A stretch of 27,739 bases of DNA from Polymyxa betae. Taxonomy: Eukaryota; Endomyxa; Phytomyxea; Plasmodiophorida; Plasmodiophoridae. Numbering within the stretch: the stretch's first letter is position 1; every line of letters begins with the position of its first letter. Location: the NCBI GenBank assembly GCA_003693705.1, contig RBZT01000353.1, forward strand, positions 1 to 27,739, read 5' to 3'. This document shows positions 9,374 through 18,965 of the stretch, in pieces. Made by a program: the position numbers and the translations under genes. The notes below the pieces were generated by a model. It ran no database searches. It saw only the letters and a program-made list of their open reading frames with translations, and was not told the origin of the DNA.

Positions 9374-10537
9374 TGACGGAGTTCGACGTCTCCATATCGT
9401 TACCAGCATCATGTACGAGGCTTTGTTTCTTTTGTGCGTCGTACAGCATACAGATTTGATTTACGAAAACAATGATCTCGTTCTCGCAGGTCTTCTACGC
9501 TTGTTCGGCAGCTTGGCCAGGCATTGAACACTGTAAGTGATGAGCATCGTAGAAATTAACCATTCCGCCGCTGTGACAGCGCAGCTGTTCGTGAGTCAAA
9601 TCATGACTCGGGGATGCTTCCTCTGACGATAATACGGTTGAAATGTGAAAAGAGATACTTTAGAAAAATCAATATTTGGTCTAAAAGTGATCTAAAACCC
9701 TCGCCAGCCCAGTAGCCCTTGTCAGATCGGTATAGAGAACTTGATTGGATGAACTGTATGTCTAAAATGTTACGGTTTGTTGAATAAACAGCCAAATTCT
9801 ATCTGAATTAGAGTTTGAAGAATCAATCGCCGGCCTTCTACTCAATTTCAAGCTGAAATATATTCAGGTCCTCGTTTCGCAGTCCAGTATTGGCTGCAAC
9901 GGAAATATTCTATCCCATTTGACCCCGGCAGAATTATAGTTTTTTATCCATGGCAGATGATGCAGCGCTTATTGTCACTGTTGCTGGTCATGATCAAGCT
10001 TTAAGAAATAGTCCGACACAGCTGAGCTCACGCTATCCGGAACAGAGTCGCTCACCATACAAATATTCGGGGCTTTCTTACACACGCTCCGGACCCAGAA
10101 ACCGAGACAGTGATAACACCATATAAAAACAGTTCGTTCAGTAAACAGGCGATCCGCTGAAAGCAAAACCAATAGCAAAATAATGGATTGGTTTGATAGA
10201 ATATCATGAGAGAGGACATCAGGTCCAAGATCTGTACCGATCGACGGCACAGCTGTCAGAATCGCCTTACAATGCTCCAGCCGTAGGAGGCCGCAATCAA
10301 TTCGAAACGTTTGACTGTTCCATGGACCAGTACGGACGATGAATCCAGCTACACATTTCTATCAATATGAAGAAGCAGATTTTAGATCGATTTCTCTCAA
10401 GATTCTTCCTTTGGCCTCACAATTTTTCGAAAAAAAAAAATATTTTTTTTTGGACGAAGGACGTACTCGAAGATATTCAAACGTAAGAGGCGGTGATCCA
10501 TTGATATCAGTAAGCTATAGACGGCCTGTACCCAGCG

Positions 10538-11365
10538 ATGTCCGAAGCCGGGAACGAGATCGTCATCATCCACGCACTCATCGTGGTCGTACTCGCCACG
10601 CTGATCGCCTTCCTCTCGATTCAATATCAGCAGTATAATCCGAAGGCCACGGCCTGGAACGCCTTGAACGCCTTCGCGGTTTTCACGATCGTGTTGACAT
10701 TGGGCGCGCTGATTCCGCAATATTTCATTATCGGCCGCTCTCCTACAGAATGCAGCCTTCTCCATCACTTCGCCGGATCGTTCGCCGTCCTCACCGAAGC
10801 CCTCTCCCAGACCTTCTTCCTCTGCCGATCGAATCAGGTCGGATCGCACAATCGCCTCGGAAAAGCGTTCGGAAACGCGATTCTCATCACGATCGTTATC
10901 AGCACCGTTCTCAGCCTGATCTTCCTCAATCTCACCATGAAAACTTCCGTGATTCCGACCTCTCAAATCTGCGTCGTCGAGCTCGACATCGTCGTCCTGG
11001 GCCTGTTCGGGATCCTGATTCCGAAGACCTGCAAAATCCTAATCAACATTCGGTTCGCGTGGAACATCGTGGCGACGACGAAATCGACGGAGAGCGGCCA
11101 CGATTCGCATTGGAAGGGTCCGAGACGTCTGCTGATCGTCACGTTCGTGATGTGTTTCGCGACGTTGATCGTGTCGTTGACGGAAGTGGTGCTACTGAGC
11201 GGAGCGATGATCAAGTTGGATCCGTGGATGATGACAACGTTGATCGCGTTCACGCAGGTCTTTGAGACGTGTTCGATGGCGTGGCCCGCCATTATTATTC
11301 GAGTGTTAAAGTGCGTGAGAAGCAGACCGCGGACTTTAACAACACCGTCACCGGCAACATTCTGA
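10538..11365 (+). CDS. Seven-transmembrane protein, paralog 2
   Basis: Product 275 aa from ATG 10538 to TGA 11365 in one exon. Seven hydrophobic segments at about residues 8-28, 42-64, 74-95, 113-133, 147-170, 199-220 and 231-252. It matches the gene at 6878 along its whole membrane part: SIQYQQYNPKAT, LIPQYF, ECSLLHHFAG, PRRLLIVT, LIAFTQVFETC, AIIIRVLK. The N-terminus is short and uncleaved-looking, and the tail after helix 7 is short and basic. Function unknown; a receptor, channel or transporter cannot be told apart from the sequence. Both strands are open in much of this region, but the minus frames are low-complexity shadows. It converges with the truncated BTB copy, whose stop lies 42 bp beyond. 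Confidence 0.8.
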   Translation: MSEAGNEIVIIHALIVVVLATLIAFLSIQYQQYNPKATAWNALNAFAVFTIVLTLGALIPQYFIIGRSPTECSLLHHFAGSFAVLTEALSQTFFLCRSNQVGSHNRLGKAFGNAILITIVISTVLSLIFLNLTMKTSVIPTSQICVVELDIVVLGLFGILIPKTCKILINIRFAWNIVATTKSTESGHDSHWKGPRRLLIVTFVMCFATLIVSLTEVVLLSGAMIKLDPWMMTTLIAFTQVFETCSMAWPAIIIRVLKCVRSRPRTLTTPSPATF

Positions 11366-11406
11366 ATCGTCACGTTCCAGACGTAACATCATTTGAAACA
11401 TAATTT

Positions 11407-11832
11407 CTAATTATAATCGAAAAACCATAAAGAGATGTAACACAAAGTCGTTTTGAAATGCAGAGGGGTTAGGGTTTTAGGTTTGTGATAGATCCAATCA
11501 AGAAGGAATCGAAAGTAATCAGGATCCTCATCTCCAATGTTAACATTACAGACACCATCTTCTGCTATGTTTTCGGCCCATTTCGAGTCCTCTTTGAACA
11601 TGTTCTTGAAAAATTGCGAGCATAATGATAGCATAAATTTATGGAATCGAAATCGCTGCCCGGGTTTATCTTTATCCTTACTGGGAACTTCGACAATAAC
11701 ATCCCCATCTTCATACCAATAATCTTCAGATGGAATCATGTCAAGCTTCATTCTTTTCCTTGGATTCTCGGCTGTCTCTTCGTTCGAGGTTCGATCAGGA
11801 GATTCGTCTTGGTCTTCGCTTGAAACTGTCAT
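11407..11832 (-). pseudogene. BTB/POZ gene truncated at a telomere-like motif
   Basis: ATG at 11832-11830. 118 residues match the intact BTB protein at 12745 with about 18 differences (about 85% identity), including the NLS-like PRKRMKLD, YWYEDGDVIVEV and DWIYHKP. The match stops after CACAAACC; the next bases (minus strand) are TAAAACCCTAACCCC, and 23 unrelated residues follow before the stop at 11407. The second half of the BTB fold, the BACK-like part and exon 2 are missing. It could make a 141-aa truncated protein, but half a BTB fold is unlikely to work. Head to head with the intact copy across 912 bp. Confidence 0.8.
11465..11484 (+). repeat. Telomere-like motif at the BTB break point
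   Basis: GGGGTTAGGGTTTTAGG directly abuts the last base shared with the intact BTB gene. Confidence 0.8.
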
Positions 11833-11980
11833 TGGAGTGCTTCAGGCCACCAGCGGAGATGATGAGCGGTCGATGCTTCAGGAAGCTGGCGGGAGTCGCT
11901 GTTCGTATCAAGGAAGTGAGATCGCTGATTCGACCGAGCAAGAAACGCAGTCTTGACTGAGATGAGTGAGCAGAAAAAGT

Positions 11981-11994
11981 TGCGCACGTGCGCA
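11981..11994. promoter_or_regulatory. Perfect 14-bp palindrome with E-box core upstream of the truncated BTB gene
   Basis: TGCGCACGTGCGCA is its own reverse complement and contains CACGTG, the bHLH E-box. It lies 149 bp upstream of the minus-strand ATG at 11832. Related TGCGC motifs lie at similar distance before two other BTB genes. Confidence 0.45.
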
Positions 11995-12122
11995 AAATAT
12001 GATTTTTTCGCTATTTGATGTAGTTTTTTAAAATGTTGGTCAGGTTCAACCTTTGCCTCGTTTTCTTGGATTCGATTACAGTTCACCAAGATCGCCCGAG
12101 CCAACGAATCTGTGTATGATCG

Positions 12123-12141
12123 AACACAAAATATTTGTGTT
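12123..12141. repeat. Short inverted repeat
   Basis: AACACAAA, three-base spacer, TTTGTGTT, a perfect 8-bp stem, in the divergent region between two BTB copies. No role shown. Confidence 0.45.
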
Positions 12142-12210
12142 GAAGAAGATGCTGAGTCCGAATTAGCCTGCCCATCATCGTTTATTAAGGCCATAGGATA
12201 TAGTATCACA

Positions 12211-12572
12211 TTTTGGAATCGAAAAATCCGATTCCGGTTTCTTCGGGATTTGACATGTGTGGGAGCTAAGCAATCATCAAAGCTTCTTTCCGAAGATGGC
12301 TGAAAAAACGACGTTGCATGGCAACGGATGGATGTCGCTAGCCTGCTGTGGCGGCCCGTCAACGAGGCGATGGAGAAGGTGAACGGATGGGGGAAGCTGA
12401 GGGTAAAGAGCGTCGGACATCACCAATAAAAACGACAGCCTTAGAACGCAGAATAGGACGAAGCAGCGATGGGTATAATGGAATATGACAGACAATGCGC
12501 GATGGCAATCACTTTCAAACCATCAACTTTCGTTTCGGGAATCAACCTGTCCATGATGAAATGCGAGCCGTA
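12211..12572 (+). repeat. Duplicated BTB 5' flank, copy 1
   Basis: Matches 14353-14625 in order: TTTGGAATCGAAAAA, TTTCTTCGGGATTTGA, AAAGCTTCTTTCCGAAGATG, GTCAACGAGGCGATGGAGA and ATCAACCTGTCCATGATGAA. About 100 bp near 12421-12533 is extra here. It ends 172 bp before the intact BTB start, so it is probably the upstream region of this gene family. Confidence 0.75.
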
Positions 12573-12626
12573 GACTTTTGACAGGTTGAATCAGACGGAC
12601 GGAGCTTTTTGAAAAAAACTCAAACA

Positions 12627-12640
12627 GTGCGTAAGTGCGC
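12627..12640. promoter_or_regulatory. TGCGC motif upstream of the intact BTB gene
   Basis: GTGCGTAAGTGCGC, 105 bp before ATG 12745. Resembles the palindrome at 11981 and the pair at 27380. Assigned by recurrence and position only. Confidence 0.3.
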
Positions 12641-12744
12641 AAAGTTTTGTCAGCACGCACATATCAGGCAGGGCTGCACGGTCGAATCAGCTGTCTCTCC
12701 TTCGATACGAAGAGGGACGTCCCTCCGCTGTTTCGTGACCCTTA

Positions 12745-13641
12745 ATGACAAATTCTCGCGAAGACCAACACGATTCTCCGGATCGAAACTCCATTGAAAA
12801 AACAGCCGAGAATCCAAGGAAGAGAATGAAGCTTGACATTATTCAATCTGAAGAATACTGGTATGAAGACGGGGATGTTATTGTTGAAGTTCCCAGTAAG
12901 AAGGACGATAAACCCGGACAGCGATTTCGAGTCCATAAATTCATGCTGTCATTATCCTCCAAATTCTTCAAAAACATGCTCAAAGAGGACTCGAAATGGG
13001 CCGAAAACATAGCAGAAGATGGTGTCTGTAAAGTGAATATTGGAGACGAAGATCCGGATCGTTTCCGATTCCTTCTTGATTGGATCTATCACAAACCAAT
13101 GGAATTCGATACCTGGAATCTGGGCAGGATATTGGCATTGAGCGACCGATACATTTGTGATGGATTTCGACAGACCTGCAAGAATGCTGTTCAAGATCGA
13201 AGTTACAATTTCAATCTGCTCTCTATCGTATTCGAACATCGTCTTGATGTCGATCTTTGCAGGAAAATGGCATTATGGGCTGTTCAACAGAGAGATTTCG
13301 CTCTTCATTCCGTGTGAGAGACCAGCTCCGTATTGTTTGCTGTTTTAAAATCCTACTTTTACAGAATTGTTCATGGATATCAACCCTGGAAGATGTATCT
13401 GCTTAGGATTCATCAACTGCTGCAAGCGGTTCGTGCTACGAATTGCAAGCCCTGTCTCCGATTAACGAAAGAAGCTCTCGATAACCCAGATTGGGATGAT
13501 GAATACGATCGCGAGAAGTTCTTCGGACACGATTGTGACTATTGGGATCGTAAGTTAAACCTAAGCCAAACCTTTGAAAATGACTTCCTCGACCTCCTCG
13601 ACACGCTTGTCCCATTTCGGTTTGAGCTGTTCGATGAGTGA
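12745..13641 (+). CDS. BTB/POZ domain protein, two exons (12745-13313, 13365-13641)
   Basis: Spliced product of 281 aa. ATG 12745 is supported by the paralog with the same N-terminus. A basic NLS-like PRKRMKLD lies at residues 24-31. The BTB core spans about 39-145: YWYEDGDVIVEV, RFRVHKFMLSLSSKFFKNM, DRFRFLLDWIYHKP, LSDRYICDGFRQTC. A BACK-like helical part follows (FEHRLDVDLCRKMALWAVQQ). Exon 2 gives GYQPWKMYLLRIHQL, then CKPC (217-220), NPDW and GHDC, an apparent metal-binding tail, and an acidic end. BTB folds dimerise and often bind Cullin-3; a nuclear substrate adaptor is a fair guess. Flanked by decayed relatives on both sides, so this is the surviving member of the local cluster. Confidence 0.85.
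13314..13364 (+). other. Intron of the intact BTB gene, 51 bp
   Basis: GTGAGAG at the 5' end, CTTTTACAG at the 3' end with a pyrimidine-rich stretch. Removal keeps the frame and joins HSV to IVHGYQPWK; without splicing, TGA at 13315 stops the protein. The same position is split in the other BTB copies. Confidence 0.8.
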
Positions 13642-13949
13642 CAGAAAGGATTTGATTGTTTTGCCGATTATACATCAATACATGTTGAGATGGTTTGATG
13701 CCTTCGTCTGAGACATTCAAACAGTCTCTGGCTTGACTTTTTACGTCAAGGCGATCATCCAGTATTCACGAGCTTTCCAGAATTTTATCCTCTCAGATAC
13801 GATTGACTTGGTTGGGCTCGTGTATTGGAAGACAAATCCGGCAAATGAAATGGACAGGATGGGGATCAATCAGGTTTCTTCCAGTATATCCATTTCAAGT
13901 TGAGGGAAAGAATCAGCTCAATCAACTGCTGAATGAAACAAATCATTGA

Positions 13950-14006
13950 ATTGTGCGGAGTTCTAATTGCTCTCTAAGTTAAAGAGCATCTAGAACTCCG
14001 CACAAT
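13950..14006. repeat. Long near-perfect hairpin (possible small RNA precursor)
   Basis: ATTGTGCGGAGTTCTA at 13950-13965 is the perfect reverse complement of 13991-14006. The spacer holds a second nested stem, GCTCT with AGAGC. The 57-base foldback resembles a small-RNA precursor or a very short inverted-repeat element; which one cannot be told from sequence. Confidence 0.6.
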
Positions 14007-14055
14007 AAGCGTGCATCCTTTTCAAAATCAGTTACATTTCAGCATTTTCGGGCAG

Positions 14056-14071
14056 TAACCGCATGCGGTTA
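14056..14071. repeat. Perfect 16-bp palindrome
   Basis: TAACCGCATGCGGTTA equals its reverse complement; it could bind a dimeric regulator. 50 bp from the hairpin. Confidence 0.5.
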
Positions 14072-14352
14072 TCCATCAAGATGAGGTTAGAAAGGCTGAA
14101 CGAACAGGCGCTCTCATATTTGGCGTGTTGGGCGTATAAAATACAATGTTTAAATATCAGGAATAATTTATTCGTTTTTGTTATCCAAGGGAAAATATAT
14201 AAAAAGTAATAATTACGCCGCTCTCGTCCATCCTGCCCATATTGTCAGGTAGTCCAGAACTTAACACAAAATGGCTACTAATATTGCTTGCATTGTCATA
14301 CTGGAATGAGCATGATTACAATGAGCGTGAGAACATAAAAGTCCTGCCACAA

Positions 14353-14625
14353 TTTGGAATCGAAAAACCCGTTGCCAGTTTCTTCGGGATTTGAAACAGA
14401 GACTTTACATGTATAAGAGCTAAGCATTCAGCAAAGCTTCTTTCCGAAGATGGCTGTAAATGCGACGGTGCGAGGCTACGGATGGATGTAGTTAGCCTGC
14501 AGTGGCGGTCTGTCAACGAGGCGATGGAGACAGTGAGCAGCGGATGGGCGAAGCGGCGGGTTAAGAGCGTTGGACATGGGGATGGCGTTTCGGGTATCAA
14601 CCTGTCCATGATGAAATGAGCTGCT
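14353..14625 (+). repeat. Duplicated BTB 5' flank, copy 2
   Basis: Counterpart of 12211-12572, shorter by the internal 100-bp segment. It is followed within 55 bp by a BTB remnant, which shows the gene and its flank were duplicated together. Confidence 0.75.
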
Positions 14626-14679
14626 CCGTACTGTCTTCGACTTCCGACTTAAAGAGACATCGTGCCTCAAACTTGGGTC

Positions 14680-15004
14680 ATGGCCTTTGAAACAGCCTGG
14701 GCTGAACGTGCAACTTTTGTAAGCGATCTAATATGCTCGCGCTTTTGATCGCTGCTTTCTGATTTCTAATAGGAAGTTAAAACAGGATCGGCGATGGATG
14801 CTCTTTATCTATCGGTTATTTGCTATCCTCCAGACCACCCAATGCAAAGATTTCTTGGCCAAGCAGGTGTCAATCCCCAACTGGGATGGGATTTTGAGAC
14901 GTGAGTATTGTCGCGGTTGCGGCTACATGACCTTGCGATTTCCCAGTTCCCAAGATGAACTCAGACTTTTATTCCCTTTCAACCTTGACCTCATAACTGA
15001 CTGA
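14680..15004 (+). pseudogene. BTB gene remnant: exon 1 end and exon 2 only
   Basis: Exon 1 survives as ETAWAERATF (14692-14718), matching the WAVQQRDF region of the intact BTB protein. It is followed by an intron 14719-14785 (GTAAGCG...AAAACAG, 67 bp) and exon 2: RWMLFIYRLFAILQ, PNWDG, CRGC, stop TGA at 15004. The BTB fold itself, about 650 bp by comparison with the copy at 12745, is missing between flank and exon end. The first CxxC is CKDF here, so half of the putative metal site is lost. Confidence 0.7.
14719..14785 (+). other. Intron of the BTB remnant, 67 bp
   Basis: GTAAGCG start and AAAACAG end. Joining at 14785 keeps frame (ATF to DRRWMLF); the earlier AG at 14772 does not. Confidence 0.6.
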
Positions 15005-15736
15005 TTCTGTCACTAAAACACTGAAATTTCAAACTATATTCTAAAAAAGAAATATGCATCATAAGTAACAATGGATCTTCCACTTAATGCAAAAATGAGA
15101 AGCGACGAGCCTCTGTTGAAAAAGACAGAGTCCCTCTTTGTGTGGACGAGAGCAGCTGTTCATGAAATTAACATCACAATCATAATGAAATCGCTGGCCA
15201 TTCGAGCGATGACAGAAAGTACAGACATAACCTCTGCTTGTTGGTTGGAGGCTGATCTGCTTGATCCGTCTCTCTCGTCGGTCATGTCTCCCAAACGATG
15301 GACACAGACAATTAGAGCACAATATAAGAGTAGACTATATATATTAGGTCGCAAAACATCACGACAGGTAAACATGAACTCTCCTAGCCTTCAACAACTG
15401 ACTCGCTATCGCGATACTGGTGGCACAGGAAGACGAGTCGGACCCCAAACCATTCGCACATTCAACACTGCTCTCACAATGAAAAACTTTTGCATCTAGG
15501 ATTGTGCTGCCTCTCATTTTGTTATGAACTCATCAAACAGAAATAGATAGCAAACTGAGTGAGTGGCCTTCGCACAATTAGCGAACTTCCAAAAGTCACT
15601 CCGGGAGACATGAAGTAGTATCCAGATACTATCCAAAGTCGGAATCGTCTGAAATCGCAGAGCTTTGGATGAGATATGTCATCCGTTTCATTCGCATAGT
15701 TGCTGTCTCTCTCTCACACACAATGAGCACTGCTGT
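15005..15736. other. Intergenic, no gene recognised
   Basis: A 142-codon plus frame from ATG 15071 and overlapping minus frames have no family motif. The minus frame 15059-15322 has Cys/His spacing loosely like a C1 finger but no ATG. I do not call either a gene. Confidence 0.45.
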
Positions 15737-15863
15737 ATGATCGCAAAGTCTGATAAGGACAATCTTGAGCGACATTTGCATGAAGATGGTGATGTTTCAA
15801 TGGAAGTTTTATAGAGCTGATGATAGCAGCAAATCGCAATGCTTTCGTGTCCATAAATCATTG
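15737..15863 (+). pseudogene. BTB gene copy 4, 5' part, split by the LTR retrotransposon
   Basis: ATG 15737 starts a BTB N-terminus: HLHEDGDVSMEV, then a one-base frame change near 15806 and CFRVHKSL, ending at the insertion point. The rest continues at 21662 after the retrotransposon. Across the junction, without element and one target copy, the reading is RVHKSL then VTVHSLFFKNMF. This has exactly the length of RVHKFMLSLSSKFFKNM in the intact paralog. Confidence 0.75.
15859..15863 (+). repeat. Target-site duplication, left
   Basis: CATTG, repeated at 21662-21666 directly after the right LTR; 5 bp is the usual length for Ty3/gypsy elements. Confidence 0.85.
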
Positions 15864-16160
15864 TGTGATGATCACTCTAATGGAAGTCTGCAGACGGCGG
15901 TCAAGCGGAATTGAACCACACTTTTATTTCCAAAAGAATAATAAACAAGGATACATAAACAGGACAGGTCAGGACAGGACAGGACAGGGGCTGCGCGAAC
16001 GACGCTTAATAGAAGCGGCACTTGCGTACAGGACGTGCTGGACCGCTGCTGGTCAAGGCAGCTGTCTTGGAAGGAGCGGCCTCCCGGGCGGGTTGCGCCG
16101 GAGTAGCATCTTCATCCGACTTCGTCAGGTAGGGTTTTAGGGTTTTGATGTGTCACGACA
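15864..16160 (-). repeat. Left LTR (3' LTR of the element)
   Basis: 297 bp, TGTGATGAT to CACGACA. Matches 21331-21661 apart from 5 substitutions and indels of 1, 23, 7 and 5 bp. Contains a short GGACA tandem array (15961-15988) and telomere-like bases at 16131-16144. Confidence 0.92.
16137..16144 (+). repeat. Telomere-like octamer within the left LTR
   Basis: TTAGGGTT, 16 bp from the LTR end. The right LTR carries a longer version. Confidence 0.7.
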
Positions 16161-16180
16161 TTGCCCTCCCCCAAAGAGGA
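16161..16180 (-). other. Putative polypurine tract
   Basis: Minus strand reads TTTGGGGGAGGGCAA immediately before the 3' LTR, the place where plus-strand DNA synthesis is primed. Confidence 0.6.
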
Positions 16181-16653
16181 CTGTGGCTGGGAAGAGATAC
16201 GACGCCAGTAACCACGAATGACTTGTTCATCATTGAAGTTGACGCTGGGTTCCCAACTGTCTTCGGCTGCAGGTTGGCCTTTCCATCGAACCAGATTTTC
16301 GCGCTTGGTTTCCGGGCCACGATGACGAACGATGTGGTCGATAACAAAGGAGAGCGGGTCTTGCGACGGATCTTTTGAAACGAGCTTCATCTGAACCGGT
16401 ACGACAGCGCGCTGGTAGAGCTGCAGATCATGATCCAGAAGCTGGTAACTGCCGCCACGAGTATGGCGAAGGACTTTATATCTACCTTCATAGACCGGCT
16501 GGGTCTTGCTTGAACGGGTGGGGTCCACAACCATGACATACGAACCAGCAGGAAAAGGATCTTTTAAAATACGTTTCGAGCGAGCGAACATATTGATGGC
16601 ACGTGACGCGTGGCCGAGAAGACGATCTTCAACGGCCGGGAACAGGATGTCGG

Positions 16654-17976
16654 TCATAATTGCATTCTTTCACGAACACGAAGGTAAGCTTGCTGAAGTT
16701 CAGCTTCTGGGTACACAGGTTCATTGGAATAATCCTCCAGCAGGTTCAGAAGACGACCGAACAAAACGCTAAAGGGTGCCGATCCGTCAGTAGCAGCGAT
16801 CTTTGCATTCAAGAACATCTGTACCACAGGGACAAAGCGGTCCCATAGACGATCTTCGCCGTCGAGTAACTTATGAATGGCGCGGCATGAAGTCTGCACA
16901 AATCTTTCGGCGAGACCATTGGCTCTGGGGTGATACTTTGTGACTAACCGGTGATCGATGCCTGAGTGCTGCGTCAAATAATTCATCAGCTGGTTGACGA
17001 ATTCTGTGCCATTATCTGACTGGATGATACGAGAAAAACCAAAATCACAAAAGATAAGGAAAATAGCCTCTGCTACGGACGATGCTGACTTATCTTGCAA
17101 CGCCCGAAGTAAAACGAAGCGTATGTGAACGCAGACGACCACCAACAAGACGCTCTTGCCGGCTGTTGAGACAGGGAAGGAAAGAGCGGTGTCTATCGTC
17201 ACATGGTCCATTGGACGAGCGGCTGTTATCGAAGTCAGAGGGTGGAACCCCTGGCGTACAATCGAAAATCTTTGGCAGGGAATACTACGCTTGACAGCTT
17301 CTTCCACGTCACGTCTCATCGACGGCCATCTCTGACCTTGTTGGATAAGGTGTGCCATGGTGGCGGCGACACCGAAGTGTCCTCGCAGATGGGCAGCTTC
17401 AATGGCCTCAGATCGACGATCTTCTGGTAAAGGATCTAGCACACGCGGTTGTAATTCACCATGATGAACCGAAGCGGATGATGTCCAAGCGGATCGCTGA
17501 GGAAAAAGCCTTGAAAGCGTATCCGGTAGAATGTTCAGAATTCCCGGGCGATGAATAATTACGAAATTATAAGAGAGGATCGACTCCATCCAATTCGCCA
17601 ATAAGGGTGAAACGTCCTTTTGCGTGAACAAAAACGACAGAGCTCGATGATCTGAAAACAGTTTGAAATGACGTCCCCATAGATAAAAATGAAAAAGTTT
17701 CAGAGCAAAAACTACCGCCAGTAATTCCTTCTTCGATGCCGAATAGTTGCGCTCGGATGCATGCAACGCTCGAGCTGCGAACATAATGTACAAACGATTC
17801 TCGGTACAGTCGTCCTTTGCTTCATCGCGAAGCTGATAAAGAGCTGCGCCAATTCCGACATCGGATGCGTCAGTGCAACAGAGAAGGTGCGGTCGAAGTT
17901 CGGGAAATGCAGAAACATTCCCTATTGTAAGACGGCCTTGAGGGCTTCGAAAGCTCGGAGTCGATCTTGGGTCCAC
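16654..17976 (-). pseudogene. Retrotransposon RNase H and integrase
   Basis: 440-codon frame. RNase H residues D36 (CTDASDVG), E84 (KKELLAV), D109 (SDHRAL) and D152 (PDTLSR) are present. The integrase zinc finger has H196 and H200, but the first Cys is Ser231 (SIPC, then QRF), so it is incomplete. Catalytic D262, D321 and E357 (IDTAL, SDNGTEF, AERFVQT) have the classic 35-residue D-E spacing. The first about 15 residues are out-of-frame translation of the reverse-transcriptase end. This part of Pol has been shifted by one frame near 17940. Confidence 0.88.
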
Positions 17977-18917
17977 GACGATTCGTCTAGGTGCGATACT
18001 TTGCGTAAGGACTCCAGCGGTGCCGCGAGCGTCGAATAGCAGGGGATGAAATCCCTGAAATAATTAATCAGTCCCAGATACTTCTCTAGTTCATTGCCAG
18101 ATTGTGGCAGAGCTAACTTGCGACGGTCAATGGTGATGCCGGCCGCGGAGAATGTATGCCCCAGAAGGTGTAATGAGGTCTTGCAGAAGTGAGACTTCTT
18201 GATGTTGACGCGCAGGTTCACCGCCGTTAGACGATCGACGGTATCAATGAGGTCTTCCAGGTGCTCGTCATGCGAATGCGAGCCCACGGGGATATCGTCG
18301 AAAAAGGCGACAGCGCCTAGCGAACCGTCCAGCACACGCCGCATCGTCCGCTGTAGAACCGAAGACGTCGGAATGAAGCCGAAAGGCGTGCCGGCAAACA
18401 TGAGATGACGGCCTGACCAAGTGAAAGCCAACTTCGGTCGATCAGATTCGCTTACGGGCAGCTGAAGAAAGGATTGCTCGAGATCGATAGCGCTGAATAC
18501 TGACTTTCCGGCCAGGAACTGGAAAATCTCTGAGACCAGAGGAAGCGGGTAGCAGTCAGGCTTGAGAAGCCAATTGAGAGCACGGGGATCTATACAGACC
18601 CGTCCGGGTTTCTTCTCGCCTGTTTCCGGGTCTTTTTTGAGAGCCACCAATAGAGGAAGGTTCCATCTGCAGCTTCGCGGGGCATCAACGACCTTGCCGT
18701 TATCACTCCTGTCATGCCAGGCCATGACAGTAGTACAGGCATGGACACCTCCCACTGTACAGACGCAGCCTTCCGCCGCGCCACCACGACCCCACTGTAC
18801 GCCACCACCACCTGACTGTACAGGCATGGACACCTCCCACTGTACAGGCGCAGCCTCCGCCGCGCCACCACGACCCCACTGTACGCCACCACCACCTGAC
18901 TGTACAGGCGCAGTCAC
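17922..18917 (-). pseudogene. Retrotransposon reverse transcriptase, N-terminus disrupted
   Basis: 331 codons. The first about 65 are Gly/Arg-rich translation of a GTAC-rich minisatellite, not enzyme. True reverse transcriptase begins near WNLPLLVALKKD (residue 85) and has the catalytic D145 (FSAIDLEQSF) and D207-D208 (VAFFDDI), then the thumb and connection. The FFDD box differs slightly from the usual YxDD or FxDD but keeps both Asp. The part before residue 85 lies in the Gag frame at about 19180-19260, on the far side of the repeat tracts. Confidence 0.88.
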
Positions 18918-18945
18918 CGCCGCGCCACCAACTCGGTCATTCTGA
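18735..18945. repeat. TGTAC minisatellite inside the reverse transcriptase
   Basis: Units start with TGTAC and are 39, 21 and 24 bp long, making a higher-order unit of 84 bp repeated about two and a half times. Copies of ACGACCCCAC, GCCACCACCACCTGAC and ATGGACACCTCCCAC recur in order. It splits the conserved start of the reverse transcriptase. Confidence 0.85.
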
Positions 18946-18965
18946 CCAACACCCTCCTATCGGAC

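Larger units (their letters stand above)
7814..10537. other. Intergenic, 2.7 kb, no recognised gene
   Basis: Open frames are short (at most 125 codons) and lack motifs. The region holds telomere-like motifs at 8459 and 9047 and a 33-bp direct repeat in two copies at 9308-9373. It separates the two seven-helix paralogs. I found no third copy or remnant of that family here. Confidence 0.55.
13642..14352. other. Intergenic with a long hairpin and a 16-bp palindrome
   Basis: No open frame with recognisable content. Notable are the hairpin at 13950-14006 and the palindrome at 14056-14071, both noncoding. Confidence 0.55.
16112..16657 (-). pseudogene. Integrase C-terminus and chromodomain
   Basis: 181 codons. 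After an integrase C-terminal SH3-like part (YVMVVDPTRSS, YEGRYKVLRHTRGGSYQLLD) comes a chromodomain at residues about 103-152: FVIDHIVRHRG, LVRWKG, DSWEP, with F104, W125 and W135 as likely methyl-lysine cage residues. Chromodomains direct chromovirus integration to marked chromatin. Its ATG overlaps the stop of the integrase frame (ATGA), so in an intact element it would be one polyprotein or made by frameshift. The last 16 codons run into the 3' LTR. Confidence 0.85.

Noticed and set aside
10397-10966. Acidic 189-codon minus frame, and long minus frames over both seven-helix genes
   Set aside because: Low-complexity shadows of the membrane protein genes; the plus frames have paralog support.
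15059-15322. C1/DC1-like zinc finger protein on minus (YVCTFC...HYDC...C)
   Set aside because: No ATG, several expected Cys/His are missing, and the plus strand is open as well.
15961-15988. CRISPR-like or satellite array (GGACA repeats)
   Set aside because: Short five-base tandem units within the LTR, present in both LTRs; no spacers.
18720-18917. Gly-rich protein domain at the start of the reverse transcriptase frame
   Set aside because: It is the translation of the TGTAC minisatellite.
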